Source: Winogradskyella pelagia
GTDB lineage: Bacteria > Bacteroidota > Bacteroidia > Flavobacteriales > Flavobacteriaceae
NCBI RefSeq assembly: GCF_017581965.1
Contig: NZ_JAGEVF010000016.1
Location: forward strand, 1-41,474
Reading direction: 5' to 3'
DNA length: 41,474 nucleotides
The stretch's first letter is position 1, and each line of letters starts with the position of its first letter. The translations under genes were made by a program, and so were the position numbers. The notes beneath the pieces were generated by a model. That model was not told the DNA's origin. It did not search any database and saw only the letters and a program-made list of their open reading frames with translations. Positions 7,424-16,977 of the stretch are shown in pieces.

Positions 7424-9487
7424 TTAACTGATTTTTAAACCATTTTTTACTTGCCCATCCTTATCTGGGTTAACAAACACCAAATTACCACTCTCATCCT
7501 CGGTCATTAGAATCATGCCTTGGCTCTCAACACCTCTGAGTTTACGTGGAGCAAGATTAACTAAAACTGTAACTCGTTTTCCAACCACTTCATCTGCAGA
7601 GAAACTCTCTGCAATACCAGAAACAATGGTTCTCACATCCACACCAGTATCAACTTTAAGTACCAATAGCTTTTTGGTTTTCGGCATTTTCTCTGCTTCA
7701 AGAATAGTTCCTACGCGCAAGTCTAGTTTGGTAAAATCTTCAAACGAGATTTCCTCTTTTTGCGGCTCTGCCTTAGCATTTAAGGCTTCATTGGCTTTTT
7801 TGCTGGCTTCGAGTTTATCGAGTTGGATTTGAATGGTACTATCTTCAATTTTAGAGAATAATAATTCTGCTTTACCTATCTTATGATTACAAGGTAGCAA
7901 ATCAATGTTGTTAGCAATGGTATCCCAAGATGAATTATTGGCCAAATGAGAATGTTGCAGAATGCCTTTTAATTTTGTCGATGTAAAGGGTAAGAATGGC
8001 TCTGACAATATAGAAAGTGCTGAGGCTATTTGAAGCGCCACATACATAATAGTCTGAGTTCGCTCTTGGTCTGTTTTTATAGTTTTCCACGGTTCCTCAT
8101 CGGCAAGGTATTTATTTCCTAGGCGTGCTAAATTCATTAGCTCTTGGCTAGCTTCCCTAAAACGAAAACGCTCAATTGAGCTTGCAATCACAGCAGGATA
8201 TGCTTTTAATTCAGTTAAAGTAGCTGTATCTACTTCGGTGTATTCTGATGGTTTTGGAACCACACCATCGTAGTATTTGTTGGTTAATACTACCACGCGG
8301 TTGATGAAGTTACCAAAAATAGCAACCAGTTCATTATTATTTCTTGCTTGAAAATCTTTCCATGTAAAGTCGTTGTCCTTGGTTTCTGGAGCATTAGCGG
8401 TTAAAGCATATCTAAGTACATCTTGCTGATTGGGAAAATCCTTTAAATAATCGGGTAACCAAACGGCCCAATTCTTGGAGGTAGATAGTTTATTTCCCTC
8501 TAAATTGAGAAACTCATTGGCAGGTACATTTTCTGGTAATATATACGAGCCTTCTGCCTTTAACATGGCCGGAAAAATAATGCAGTGAAATACAATATTA
8601 TCCTTACCAATAAAGTGGATTAGGGTAGTATCCTCGTTTTTCCAATAGTCTTCCCAATTTTTGCCTTCGCGCTCCGCCCACTCCTTAGTAGAAGAAATAT
8701 AACCAATAGGTGCATCGAACCAAACATAAAGTACCTTTCCTTCGCCACCTTCAACAGGTACCGGAATGCCCCAATCCAAGTCTCTTGTAACAGCTCTAGG
8801 GCGCAAACCATCATCAATCCAGGACTTAACTTGTCCGTAAACATTAGGCTTCCAATCTTTTTTATGATCTTTTAAGATCCACTCTTCTAAAAAGTCCTGG
8901 TGCTTATTTAATGGTAAAAACCAATGTTTAGTCTCCTTTAATGTTGGTGTATTACCCGTGATTGCAGATTTTGGATTGATTAAATCCGTAGCGTTATGAC
9001 TGGTGCCGCAGTTTTCGCATTGGTCGCCATAGGCTTCTTCATAGCCACATTTTGGACAAGTACCTATGACAAAGCGGTCTGCTAAAAATTGATTGGCCTC
9101 GGCATCATAAAGTTGTTCTGAGACTTCCTCAACAAATTCATTTTTGTCGTAAAGCGTTTTGAAAAATTCTGAAGCGGTGTCGTGGTGAATTTTAGCTGAT
9201 GTTCTTGAGTAATTGTCAAATGTAATACCAAATTCTTCGAAGGACGTTTTAATAATGGCGTGGAATTTATCAACGATGGCTTGTGGCGTAACGCCCTCTT
9301 TTTTTGCCTTGATAGTAATAGGGACACCATGCTCATCACTTCCGCAAATGAAGGCAACATCATTTCCTCTTAGTCTAAGATATCTCGAGTAGATATCCGC
9401 AGGGACGTAAACACCCGCTAAATGACCAATATGGATTGGTCCATTGGTGTAAGGCAAGGCTGCTGTAATGGTGTATCGTTTTGACAT
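7424..9487 (-). CDS. metG: methionyl-tRNA synthetase, 687 aa
   Basis: Charges tRNA-Met with methionine in the cytoplasm. Signature elements: the HIGH motif HIGH (residues 19-22), zinc knuckle cysteines 144, 147, 157 and 160 (CPKCG...CENCG), and the KMSKS variant KLSTSK (333-338). An anticodon-binding helical domain follows, and a C-terminal tRNA-binding OB domain at about 585-687 ([11 protein letters not shown]...[13 protein letters not shown]) gives the dimeric long form. An exact Bacteroidota -7 box TACTTTTG lies on this strand at 9519-9512. The gene is divergent from the LD-carboxypeptidase gene. About 150 bp with no recognisable content (7272-7423) separate its stop from the next gene's start. 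Confidence 0.98.
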   Translation of the reverse strand: MSKRYTITAALPYTNGPIHIGHLAGVYVPADIYSRYLRLRGNDVAFICGSDEHGVPITIKAKKEGVTPQAIVDKFHAIIKTSFEEFGITFDNYSRTSAKIHHDTASEFFKTLYDKNEFVEEVSEQLYDAEANQFLADRFVIGTCPKCGYEEAYGDQCENCGTSHNATDLINPKSAITGNTPTLKETKHWFLPLNKHQDFLEEWILKDHKKDWKPNVYGQVKSWIDDGLRPRAVTRDLDWGIPVPVEGGEGKVLYVWFDAPIGYISSTKEWAEREGKNWEDYWKNEDTTLIHFIGKDNIVFHCIIFPAMLKAEGSYILPENVPANEFLNLEGNKLSTSKNWAVWLPDYLKDFPNQQDVLRYALTANAPETKDNDFTWKDFQARNNNELVAIFGNFINRVVVLTNKYYDGVVPKPSEYTEVDTATLTELKAYPAVIASSIERFRFREASQELMNLARLGNKYLADEEPWKTIKTDQERTQTIMYVALQIASALSILSEPFLPFTSTKLKGILQHSHLANNSSWDTIANNIDLLPCNHKIGKAELLFSKIEDSTIQIQLDKLEASKKANEALNAKAEPQKEEISFEDFTKLDLRVGTILEAEKMPKTKKLLVLKVDTGVDVRTIVSGIAESFSADEVVGKRVTVLVNLAPRKLRGVESQGMILMTEDESGNLVFVNPDKDGQVKNGLKIS

Positions 9488-9511
9488 ACTAAACTCAATT
9501 TTTGGAAGTTA

Positions 9512-9519
9512 CAAAAGTA
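9512..9519 (-). promoter_or_regulatory. -7 box of the metG promoter
   Basis: TACTTTTG on the minus strand fits the Bacteroidota TAnnTTTG consensus exactly and would start transcription about 20 nt before the metG ATG. No good TTTG -33 element is seen at the expected distance. A near mirror copy, ATGTACTTTTAC, faces the other way at 9549-9560. Confidence 0.5.
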
Positions 9520-9547
9520 CATATTATATAAGCTATACTGAAAAAAA

Positions 9548-10570
9548 ATGTACTTTTACCACATGTCTAAAATTGTTCGATTTATTCTAATTATAAACAC
9601 AATTGTTGCGTTTAATAGTATTGAATCACAAGGAACGGTTTCTACTAAAAATATTACGAGTTTGATTCAACCACCATATCTTAAAGCTGGCGATACCGTG
9701 GCCATTGTAGCGCCATCGGGAATTTTAAAAAGTAGGGAAGGGGAAATACAACAAGCTGTTAGTTTGCTGAAATCATGGGGTTTACATCCCATTGTTGGAA
9801 AGCATGTTTTTAATCAGGCCGATCATTTTGCTGGTACGGATGAAGAGCGCTGTGAGGATTTTCAAAATGCTATGGATGACCCATCAGTAAGTGCTATTTG
9901 GTGTGCAAGAGGTGGTTATGGAACAGTTAGAATATTAGACAAATTAGATTATACACAATTTAGGAAACATCCCAAATGGGTGATAGGCTATTCTGATATT
10001 ACTGCACTTCACAGCCAGTTACATAATGAAGGGTTTGAATCGCTTCACGCCCTAATGTGTGTAAGTTTAACTAAAGATTTGTCCGAGATTCAAGACACTG
10101 TAGATACATTTAAATCGGCTTTATTCGGTAACCCTAATAATTATCAATTAGAAGGCTCGTCTTATAACAAAGAAGGTGAGGCTATTGGCCAATTGGTTGG
10201 CGGTAATCTCACCATGTTACATACTATGCTTGGTTCTGAAACTAGTATTGATACTTCTGGTAAAATTCTGTTTATAGAAGAAATAGGCGAATATAAGTAT
10301 CATATTGACCGTATGCTTCAAAGCCTTAAACGCGCTGGCTATTTTGATAATTGTAAAGGACTTATGGTGGGCGATATGAGCAAGCTAAGGAAAAACACTA
10401 CGCTTTGGGGAACTTCTATTGAACAACTGATTTTAGATGCGCTCTCAGAATACGATTTCCCTATTGCCTTTAATATGCCAGCGGGTCATGAACCAGATAA
10501 TAGGGCTTTGGTTTTAGGCGCTAAAATTAAATTAGTAGTGCAAAAAGACAAATCAATCATTTCTTATTAA
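9548..10570 (+). CDS. S66-family LD-carboxypeptidase, 340 aa
   Basis: Serine peptidase of the LdcA/MccF family. LdcA members trim the terminal D-Ala from murein tetrapeptides during peptidoglycan recycling; MccF members cleave microcin-type conjugates. The catalytic triad is intact: Ser149 in the nucleophile elbow GYSDIT, Glu244 in FIEEIGE, and His314 in PAGHEPD. The ARGGYG motif (120-125) is also typical. An N-terminal hydrophobic segment (about 11-24) suggests export. A second Met at 9563 (MSKIVRF) may be the true start. The gene ends 15 nt before the convergent serine hydrolase stop, with no terminator between. Confidence 0.92.
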   Translation: MYFYHMSKIVRFILIINTIVAFNSIESQGTVSTKNITSLIQPPYLKAGDTVAIVAPSGILKSREGEIQQAVSLLKSWGLHPIVGKHVFNQADHFAGTDEERCEDFQNAMDDPSVSAIWCARGGYGTVRILDKLDYTQFRKHPKWVIGYSDITALHSQLHNEGFESLHALMCVSLTKDLSEIQDTVDTFKSALFGNPNNYQLEGSSYNKEGEAIGQLVGGNLTMLHTMLGSETSIDTSGKILFIEEIGEYKYHIDRMLQSLKRAGYFDNCKGLMVGDMSKLRKNTTLWGTSIEQLILDALSEYDFPIAFNMPAGHEPDNRALVLGAKIKLVVQKDKSIISY

Positions 10571-10585
10571 AGTGTGATGCAAGAT

Positions 10586-12694
10586 TTATTTGAATTCTTC
10601 TAATACCTTGCTGGAAATTTTATTTCCTTTTTTATCGATAGATACAAACCACACATTTGTTGTACAGGTTCTATTAAAAACATCTGAGTTAGATGTGCAA
10701 TCTTGAATGGTTCCTTTTATTAAATATCCAGTGTCTGTTTTTTCTGCTGAATAACCATATTCGTTGTAGAAGTCACCATAGGTATTCTGCCAGATTTTAT
10801 TTCCTTTTTTATCTGTTTTAATCACAAACATATCGTAGTTGCCATTACCATAAGAGCTTGTAGAGCCAACAATTAAATAACCGTCTTCTGTTGCCAGAAT
10901 TGAACTGGCTTTATCATAACTACTTCCACCAAATGTCTTAAACCAAATTTCATTTCCGTTAGGATAGTTTTTAGTTAATAAAATGTCTGATGTCTCACCA
11001 TCTTTTGCGCCAATGGTAGTGACATTTATAGAGCCATTATCGGTTTCAATTTTTGGTTGAAATTTTAGGTTCGTCTTTTTGATGAATCTAATATTTTTAG
11101 CTCTACCATAGGTAAGTAGTAATTCTGTAACTCTATTAAATTGATCTTTTTTTACTTTCAAAAAAAAGTTATTTGCTTGCAAGTATTGTTTATTGTACAC
11201 TATTACATCGTTAAAACCTTTATCAGTAGATAATTTAAGTTTTAAGTTATTTTCTTTGGTTAGTTTTAAATCAAAATTTATATCCAATTCTTTGTTATTA
11301 TATGTACCGACAGAGGCCTCTAAATCGGCTAAGGAAATTGACGATTCTTCAATTCTATTATAAATCATAGTTTTACCAGAAGTATAATATTCTGTCATTT
11401 TATCCTCATAAAAAACTACTTTTAATTTTGTATTGTTTGTAAATGAAAACACATTTTTATCCTCTGATACCATTCCTACGGTAAAGTTGCGCTCTTGCCA
11501 AAATATTTTCCCTTCTTTATCTATGATTTCAACGATTTTATCTTCATTTGGATAGATGTATTTTCCTAAAATAGTCACGTTATCTTCATTGTTTTTTTGA
11601 TAAAATTGTTTGTCATATGCTATCTTTTTGTTCGATTTTGGCAGAAGAATTTCAGCAATTTGTTTTGCGATCAAGTTGCTACTAATATTCCCATTATTAC
11701 TCATAATAAAAACGGTTAGTTGTTCTTCAGGGAAACGATAGGTTTGTGAGTGAAAGCCATATGTTCCTCCCGAATGGTGGACAGCAGTTCTACCTAATCT
11801 ACTTTCCAATTCTAACCCAAACCCATAGGTTGTAATGTCACTATTAGGTATGGGTTTTTGACTTTCAATCAAAAGACGGTTTTTATCTCTTTTTGCATTT
11901 TGAACAGCCATTTCATACGTTAATTGGTCTTTTAAAGTAGTGTATAAAAAACCTTCGCCATTGGTTTTGGTCACTGTTGGCACTTCCCACCATTCTCCTC
12001 TTCCCCAATCTGAATAAGGGTTTGCTCTATTAGGAATTACTTTCATATATCTTTCTACGAAAGAGGTTTCATTCATCCCTAAATTTTCAAAGAACGTTTT
12101 AGAATACGCACTAAATGTGTCGCCCGTTATCTTTTCAATAATTTTGGCAAGTACATTGTAGTTAGAATTACTGTAACTGTATGTTGTGCCTGGTTTAAAA
12201 CCTAGCTCCTCTTGTTTTTGCAATAACTCTAGCACATCGTCATTATCATATCCAAACCTTCTCCACCAAACATCGCCTTCTAAATCTAATAGTTCTACAT
12301 AGTCTCTAATGCCACTTGTGTGATTTAAAAGGTGCCTTACTCTAATTTTATCTGTAACTTTTTCATAGAGTTTTGGAAGGTACTTTCTTATATCATCATC
12401 TAAATTGAGTTTGTTATTTAATGACAAATCTAAAACCATCAAGGCTGTAAACTGTTTTGCTGTAGATGCAATATTTGACCTTGTCTTTTCATCAAATTTC
12501 ACTTGATGTTGAAGGTTCGAGAGTCCACGATATTTTTCATAAATTATGGTTCCATCTTTAATAATACCAACAGCCAAACCAGGGTCATTTACATTAATTT
12601 TAGAATTGACGATGGAATCAATTTGTTTAATTTGCTGTTGTGCAACTAGTGAAATTGAAAGTAGTAAGGCAAGTTGCGTGATAGTTTTTTTCAT
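10586..12694 (-). CDS. serine hydrolase (beta-lactamase/class C PBP fold) with C-terminal propeller-like repeats, 702 aa
   Basis: A signal peptide (1-19) is followed by a beta-lactamase-related domain at about 25-350. Its catalytic motifs are Ser77-x-x-Lys80 (STAK), Tyr174-Ser-Asn (YSNSNY) and His307-Ser-Gly-Gly (HSGG). Such enzymes act as DD-peptidases, esterases or peptide amidases; the substrate cannot be told. A middle beta-rich part (about 360-540) follows. Residues about 565-702 contain two repeats of the form W-x-G-x-D-x-A-...-dGYLIVGSTSS...D-x-F-V-I-K-x-D-x-x-G-N-K-I-W, as in beta-propeller delta-60-type repeats. That addition is unusual for this class. The AraC regulator gene lies 70 nt upstream on the same strand and may control it. 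Confidence 0.85.
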   Translation of the reverse strand: MKKTITQLALLLSISLVAQQQIKQIDSIVNSKINVNDPGLAVGIIKDGTIIYEKYRGLSNLQHQVKFDEKTRSNIASTAKQFTALMVLDLSLNNKLNLDDDIRKYLPKLYEKVTDKIRVRHLLNHTSGIRDYVELLDLEGDVWWRRFGYDNDDVLELLQKQEELGFKPGTTYSYSNSNYNVLAKIIEKITGDTFSAYSKTFFENLGMNETSFVERYMKVIPNRANPYSDWGRGEWWEVPTVTKTNGEGFLYTTLKDQLTYEMAVQNAKRDKNRLLIESQKPIPNSDITTYGFGLELESRLGRTAVHHSGGTYGFHSQTYRFPEEQLTVFIMSNNGNISSNLIAKQIAEILLPKSNKKIAYDKQFYQKNNEDNVTILGKYIYPNEDKIVEIIDKEGKIFWQERNFTVGMVSEDKNVFSFTNNTKLKVVFYEDKMTEYYTSGKTMIYNRIEESSISLADLEASVGTYNNKELDINFDLKLTKENNLKLKLSTDKGFNDVIVYNKQYLQANNFFLKVKKDQFNRVTELLLTYGRAKNIRFIKKTNLKFQPKIETDNGSINVTTIGAKDGETSDILLTKNYPNGNEIWFKTFGGSSYDKASSILATEDGYLIVGSTSSYGNGNYDMFVIKTDKKGNKIWQNTYGDFYNEYGYSAEKTDTGYLIKGTIQDCTSNSDVFNRTCTTNVWFVSIDKKGNKISSKVLEEFK

Positions 12695-12764
12695 GATGAA
12701 TTTTAATTTGAAGCAAAAATCTAGTAAAAATCAACATCAAACGCTTCAAATCTTGATTTGAGAC

Positions 12765-13940
12765 CTATTTTTTGGCTAATTGATCTAAATAAGCCTTGGG
12801 TGATAAATCTGTACTTTTTTTAAATGCTCTATTAAAAGTGGCTTTGCTGTTAAAGCCACAGTCTAAGGCAATTCCTAAAAGGGTAGATGTTGTTTGCTCA
12901 CCTTTATCCAACTTGTCTTTTACGGCTTCAATTCTGTAATGGTTTACAAAATCATTAAAATTCATGTTAAAACCAGAATTTACAACCGAAGATATGGTCT
13001 TTGTAGTGGTATCTAATTCATCAGCCACATCCGAGAGTGTTAAACGCGGATTTTCAAATAGTTTTTTTTGAATCATCAAACTAGAAAGCTCATCTTTCCA
13101 TTTTAAAACATTTGGTTCAGTAGAATCTGATTTTGATGTGGTTTTTTTAACTGAAATGTCATCTTCAAAAACATTAATGACTTTTAAATTTTCATTTCTC
13201 AGAGTTGTTTGTTTTATGATGTTGCTATATCCAGTAACAGCGATGTAATAAAATACAAACGAAAATGCGATGTAGTGCCAAAATTGACTTCCGAAATTTC
13301 CCCATTCAGGATTTGTGATAAAGAATACAACTCTAAGAATTAAAATTGCAAGAAAAGCAATCATAAAATTTCGAATCCATTTAAAAAGTAATGTGTCTGC
13401 ATAACTTACTTTTTCAAAAATCAGTTTTTTGTAGCCTGAATAGTACCGAAGACTTAAAACGAGGTAAAATATCATCGAGATAAGACCAACAACTTGATAC
13501 CAATTGGCTAAATCTTTATCTCTACCATCGGCATAAAAGTAGTAGTTATCTAAAATTAATTTGTCGGTTACGAAGATTATTAAACTATAAATGCCATATA
13601 ATACTGCTGGAATAAAGTGGATATAGTCGTTTTTCGAAATCTTAAAACTTGCATTTAATAAGCTTTTGGTATAAAAATACACCACAGGACCAATCAATAA
13701 AACCTGCATAAATGGGACAAAAAATAAAATGTTTACTGTGAATAGTTTAAATGAGAATATAGTTAGGGTTGAACCATCAGAATACCAGCCAGCATATCCC
13801 AACATATATGGCACCAGATACATTGCATATAGAAATAGTAATAGACTGAGCCATTTGCTAGCGGTATTATTATGAATATATCCTTTTCGAAATAGTAAAA
13901 ATGAGTATACGATACCGTGAAAAAAGAAAATTAGAAGCAA
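12765..13940 (-). CDS. AraC-family regulator with seven-helix membrane N-terminus, 391 aa
   Basis: The N-terminal 230 residues hold about seven membrane helices (for example IFFFHGIVYSFLLF and PFMQVLLIGPVVYFY), forming a sensor module. An AraC/XylS DNA-binding domain follows at about 290-391, with LTLSDVADELDTT as first HTH and GIALDCGFNSKATFNRAFKK as second. The given start is a TTG. The frame stays open to a TAA at 14001-14003, and the extra codons read as a plausible family N-terminus (LLDFPFSFGQKSS). The real start may therefore be the ATT at 13988, about 20 nt below a possible -7 box at 14022-14015. It probably senses a signal at the inner membrane and controls the serine hydrolase gene that follows. 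Confidence 0.88.
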   Translation of the reverse strand: MLLIFFFHGIVYSFLLFRKGYIHNNTASKWLSLLLFLYAMYLVPYMLGYAGWYSDGSTLTIFSFKLFTVNILFFVPFMQVLLIGPVVYFYTKSLLNASFKISKNDYIHFIPAVLYGIYSLIIFVTDKLILDNYYFYADGRDKDLANWYQVVGLISMIFYLVLSLRYYSGYKKLIFEKVSYADTLLFKWIRNFMIAFLAILILRVVFFITNPEWGNFGSQFWHYIAFSFVFYYIAVTGYSNIIKQTTLRNENLKVINVFEDDISVKKTTSKSDSTEPNVLKWKDELSSLMIQKKLFENPRLTLSDVADELDTTTKTISSVVNSGFNMNFNDFVNHYRIEAVKDKLDKGEQTTSTLLGIALDCGFNSKATFNRAFKKSTDLSPKAYLDQLAKK

Positions 13941-14014
13941 GGAGCTTTTCTGCCCGAAGCTAAATGGAAAGTCAAGTAGCGAAGTAATGTGTCGAGGTAT
14001 TTAATGTTACATCT

Positions 14015-14022
14015 TAAAAGTA
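14015..14022 (-). promoter_or_regulatory. possible -7 box of the AraC-family gene
   Basis: TACTTTTA on the minus strand is one mismatch from TAnnTTTG. A start about 7 nt further on would leave a 20-nt leader to the ATT at 13988, but nearly 70 nt to the TTG at 13940. No -33 match was found. Confidence 0.3.
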
Positions 14023-14046
14023 ATACTATTTTTCTACTTTAGTAAC

Positions 14047-14406
14047 ATGGCGCAACACAACGAATTAGGTAAAAAGGGTGAGCAATTAGCAGTAGATTTT
14101 CTACTTGAAAATAACTATGATATCGTTGAGCGTAATTATAGATTTGACAAAGCGGAAGTTGATATAATTGCGCAAAAAGAAGGCGTATTAGCCATTATTG
14201 AAGTTAAAACACGTTCCACAACAGATTTTGGAAATCCACAAGATTTTGTAAAACCCAAACAAATAAAAAACCTTGTTAAAGCAGTTAATGAATATGTAAC
14301 GTTTAATGACCTAGATGTTGAGGTGCGCTTTGATATTATCGCAATAGTTAAGGCAAAGGGTGATTTTACTATTGATCACTTAGAAAATGCCTTCTACCAC
14401 TTTTAA
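14047..14406 (+). CDS. yraN: YraN family (UPF0102) nuclease-fold protein, 119 aa
   Basis: A small protein with the restriction-endonuclease-like fold. The family core is present: GKKGEQLAVDFLL (8-20), then AEVDIIA with Asp39, then IIEVKTR with Glu52 and Lys54, which form the PD-(D/E)xK-type site. Its role is unproven; Holliday-junction-like nuclease function has been suggested for the family. The length is normal. The gene is divergent from the AraC gene. Its TAA stop overlaps the stop of the convergent membrane-protein gene by 4 nt, with no terminator between. Confidence 0.94.
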   Translation: MAQHNELGKKGEQLAVDFLLENNYDIVERNYRFDKAEVDIIAQKEGVLAIIEVKTRSTTDFGNPQDFVKPKQIKNLVKAVNEYVTFNDLDVEVRFDIIAIVKAKGDFTIDHLENAFYHF

Positions 14407-14741
14407 ATGAATAATGTAGTTACGGTAATTAGCAAACCGTAAAATGCAACATTTGTAACGCGGTCCTTTAATGATAATAGTTTAAAGCGATGTAATTCTT
14501 TTTTAACTACATCAAATGATAATACTCCAATTACAGTTAAAACTCCCAGAACAATAAACCAATATAACGATTCTGGGTAAGGTAAGGTCGCATTAGTTAT
14601 TATAAATAGGACAAGAAGAATTCCTGAAATAAAAAGGCGTTTTTCCACCTTTGAATTCAATTGCTGCCTCTCAGAAATGGTTTTTATTTTAAATAAAATA
14701 AATGTTGTAATTACGGTTAAAAAGACAATTGTAAACGTCAT
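14403..14741 (-). CDS. small four-helix membrane protein, 112 aa
   Basis: I recognise no family. Hydrophobicity suggests four membrane helices, at about 2-17, 34-50, 57-75 and 92-111, joined by short polar loops (KIKTISERQQ, KKELHRF, KDRVTN). There is no signal peptide beyond the first helix. It ends on top of the yraN stop (4-nt overlap) and lies 74 nt from the end of nadD on the same strand, so it could be a distal gene of the yicC-gmk-nadD operon. Confidence 0.75.
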   Translation of the reverse strand: MTFTIVFLTVITTFILFKIKTISERQQLNSKVEKRLFISGILLVLFIITNATLPYPESLYWFIVLGVLTVIGVLSFDVVKKELHRFKLLSLKDRVTNVAFYGLLITVTTLFI

Positions 14742-14815
14742 TTGCTTTTCCTATTAAAATGTCAATAAAATTAAATATTAAAAATCAATCACGGAATTGT
14801 TTAACATCCTTTCAA

Positions 14816-15400
14816 TTATGAATTTTTATAAAAATTCATTTCGTCTAAGTATTTCCACACTTCATCGGGAAGCATTGGACGAACGTTACGACCAGCTTTG
14901 ATTTCTTGTCTTATAAACGTAGATGAGAGCTCCATTATTGGCGCAGAAATGTTAAAAATTTTAGCGTGATTTTTAAATTGTTCTGGAATAACACTTTTAG
15001 AAATCCTTGGATAAACGTAAATACCGTGATTCTCTAAAATGAGCTCGTAATTTTTCCATTTATGGAAGCTTTTTAAATTATCCTCTCCCATAATTAAACT
15101 AAATTGGTGATCGGGATATTTTTCCTCTAGATAAGCCAATGTATCAATTGTATAATTAGGCTGCTTTAAACCAAATTCTATGTTGCTTGGCTTTAAGGTA
15201 TTATACTCTTTTGTTGCTAAATAAACCATCTCTAGGCGTTGGTAATTATCTAGTAAGTTTCTTTTTTGTTTAAAAGGGCTTTGAGGTGTAACTACAAACC
15301 ATACCTGATCTAAGTCACTATGCTCAACAATATGGTTTCCAATAGTAAGATGACCAACGTGGATAGGGTTAAAGGTCCCAAAGAACAAGCCTATTTTCAT
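14816..15400 (-). CDS. nadD: nicotinate-nucleotide adenylyltransferase, 194 aa
   Basis: Makes nicotinic acid adenine dinucleotide from NaMN and ATP in NAD biosynthesis. The nucleotidyltransferase signature GTFNPIHVGH (8-17, with His14 and His17) and the second motif SSTFIR (159-164, ISSTxxR class) are both present. IMGEDNLKSFHKWKN (103-117) is the usual NadD segment. Length is normal. It starts 2 nt after the gmk stop, so the two are surely co-transcribed with yicC. Confidence 0.97.
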   Translation of the reverse strand: MKIGLFFGTFNPIHVGHLTIGNHIVEHSDLDQVWFVVTPQSPFKQKRNLLDNYQRLEMVYLATKEYNTLKPSNIEFGLKQPNYTIDTLAYLEEKYPDHQFSLIMGEDNLKSFHKWKNYELILENHGIYVYPRISKSVIPEQFKNHAKIFNISAPIMELSSTFIRQEIKAGRNVRPMLPDEVWKYLDEMNFYKNS

Positions 15401-15402
15401 AG

Positions 15403-15987
15403 TTATTTAGAGATAAAATCAGACACGAGTTGATAAGCATTTTTAAGCGCTTCTTCTAAGTTAGAATTAATAACAATTTCATCAAATAGTGGTGCAGTTG
15501 CCAATTCGGCAGGGGCTTTTGATACACGCATACTTATTTTTTCTGGGCTTTCTTCACCCCGATCCTTGAGTCTCCTTACCAGCTCGTTAAGATCTGGTGG
15601 CTTTACAAATATGGCTAAAGTCTGATCCGGGAACTTTCGTTTAATTCGTAAACCGCCCGAAACATCAATATCAAAAATAACATGCTTTCCCTTGGACCAT
15701 ATTCGCTCAACTTCAGACTTTAAGGTGCCGTAAAAATTATCGCGATAAACTTCTTCCCATTCTAGGAATTCATCGTTTTTAATTTTAGTCTTAAATTCCT
15801 TTAGTGATAGATAGTAATAATCCTTTCCGTGTATTTCGTTTCCTCTGGCTTCTCTAGAGGTTGCAGAGATGGAAAATTCCAAGTTTAATTCTGGTTGGCT
15901 TAATAGATGCCTTACGATTGTCGTTTTTCCAGACCCAGATGGTGCAGAGAATACAATGAGTTTTCCTTGTTTTAATCCTTTATCCAA
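15403..15987 (-). CDS. gmk: guanylate kinase, 194 aa
   Basis: Phosphorylates GMP to GDP with ATP. The P-loop is SAPSGSGKTT (14-23, Lys21). The GMP-binding region carries SATSREARGNEIHGKDYYYLS (start at about 41), and the VIFDIDVSGGLRIK segment follows at about 103. The lid has RLKDRGEES. The gene sits between yicC and nadD with 2-nt gaps on each side, the normal flavobacterial arrangement. Confidence 0.97.
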   Translation of the reverse strand: MDKGLKQGKLIVFSAPSGSGKTTIVRHLLSQPELNLEFSISATSREARGNEIHGKDYYYLSLKEFKTKIKNDEFLEWEEVYRDNFYGTLKSEVERIWSKGKHVIFDIDVSGGLRIKRKFPDQTLAIFVKPPDLNELVRRLKDRGEESPEKISMRVSKAPAELATAPLFDEIVINSNLEEALKNAYQLVSDFISK

Positions 15988-15989
15988 AC

Positions 15990-16847
15990 CTACAATACGT
16001 TAAGTAGTTGCTCTTTAATTTTTTCTAGCTCATCTTTCATCTGTACAACGAGTTTTTGCATCGGTGCATAATTGGCTTTAGAGCCAATTGTATTGATTTC
16101 TCGTCCAATTTCCTGTGAAATAAAACCTAGTTTCTTACCGTTGGAATCATCTGAATTTAAAGATTTTAAGAAATAGTCTAAGTGGTTATCTAGTCTAACT
16201 TTTTCTTCAGTGATATCAAATTTTTCGATGTAATAGACCAGCTCTTGCTCAAATCGATTTTCGTCAACCTTTTCCTTAATATCGGCCACGCCCTTTTCTA
16301 GTCTGGCCCTAACGCCATCAATACGTTCGGGATCCATAACGATTACTTCCTCTAGCAATCTTTTAAGTGTGGTTATTCTTTCGGAAAAATCTTGCTTTAA
16401 TGTTTCGCCTTCATCTTTTCTGTAAGCCACGATTTTTGAAATCGCTTCATCAATTCCATTTTCAATGGCGTGCCATTCTTCTTCATCAATATCATCACGT
16501 TCCGTGGTTACTGCGTCTGGTAGACGAACTGCCATTTTTAAAAGTTCTGTAGTATCACCATCAACAACCTCTTTAAGCTGTTTAATATATTCGTTGACTA
16601 CAGTTTTATTGATTTTGGAACTAGTATCTTCTCCGGTAATTTCTACATAAAGTGAAAAATCCACTTTACCTCTACCTAAATTAGCGGCAATACGTTTACG
16701 TATATCCAGTTCTTTGGCACGATACATGGAGGGCATCCGTGCGTTGACATCAAGGTTTTTACTATTAAGGGATTTTAATTCTATTGAAATTTTTTTGGTT
16801 GGGAGCTGTAGAACAGATTTCCCGTAGCCTGTCATAGATTGTATCAT
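15990..16847 (-). CDS. yicC: YicC family endoribonuclease-like protein, 285 aa
   Basis: YicC/YloC proteins are recently recognised endoribonucleases that act on small RNAs in some bacteria. The N-terminal domain begins with the conserved IQSMTGYGKS, followed by IELKSLNSKNLDVNARMP. The C-terminal DUF1732 part contains ITEEKVRLDNHLDYF and the near-invariant GKKLGFISQEIGREINTIGSKAN region (given here in outline, near 255-275). I set the start at 16847 (MIQSMTGYG) because that is the family beginning. The longer frame to 16883 would add 12 uncharacteristic residues. It is the first gene of the yicC-gmk-nadD operon. Confidence 0.95.
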   Translation of the reverse strand: MIQSMTGYGKSVLQLPTKKISIELKSLNSKNLDVNARMPSMYRAKELDIRKRIAANLGRGKVDFSLYVEITGEDTSSKINKTVVNEYIKQLKEVVDGDTTELLKMAVRLPDAVTTERDDIDEEEWHAIENGIDEAISKIVAYRKDEGETLKQDFSERITTLKRLLEEVIVMDPERIDGVRARLEKGVADIKEKVDENRFEQELVYYIEKFDITEEKVRLDNHLDYFLKSLNSDDSNGKKLGFISQEIGREINTIGSKANYAPMQKLVVQMKDELEKIKEQLLNVL

Positions 16848-16948
16848 TATCAATGGTACTATTAAAGTTGGGCAAAGGTACAAAAATGTAAGTTGAAAGT
16901 CGCCTGTTAAATTCTATGTAAATAATATAGCGTAGCCTTTAAGATTTT

Positions 16949-16956
16949 TAAATTTG
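16949..16956 (+). promoter_or_regulatory. -7 box before the thioesterase gene
   Basis: TAAATTTG fits TAnnTTTG exactly and is followed by CGCC. It lies 21 nt before the ATG at 16978. The -33 region has no clear TTTG. Confidence 0.45.
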
Positions 16957-16977
16957 CGCCTTAACTAACCTATAATT

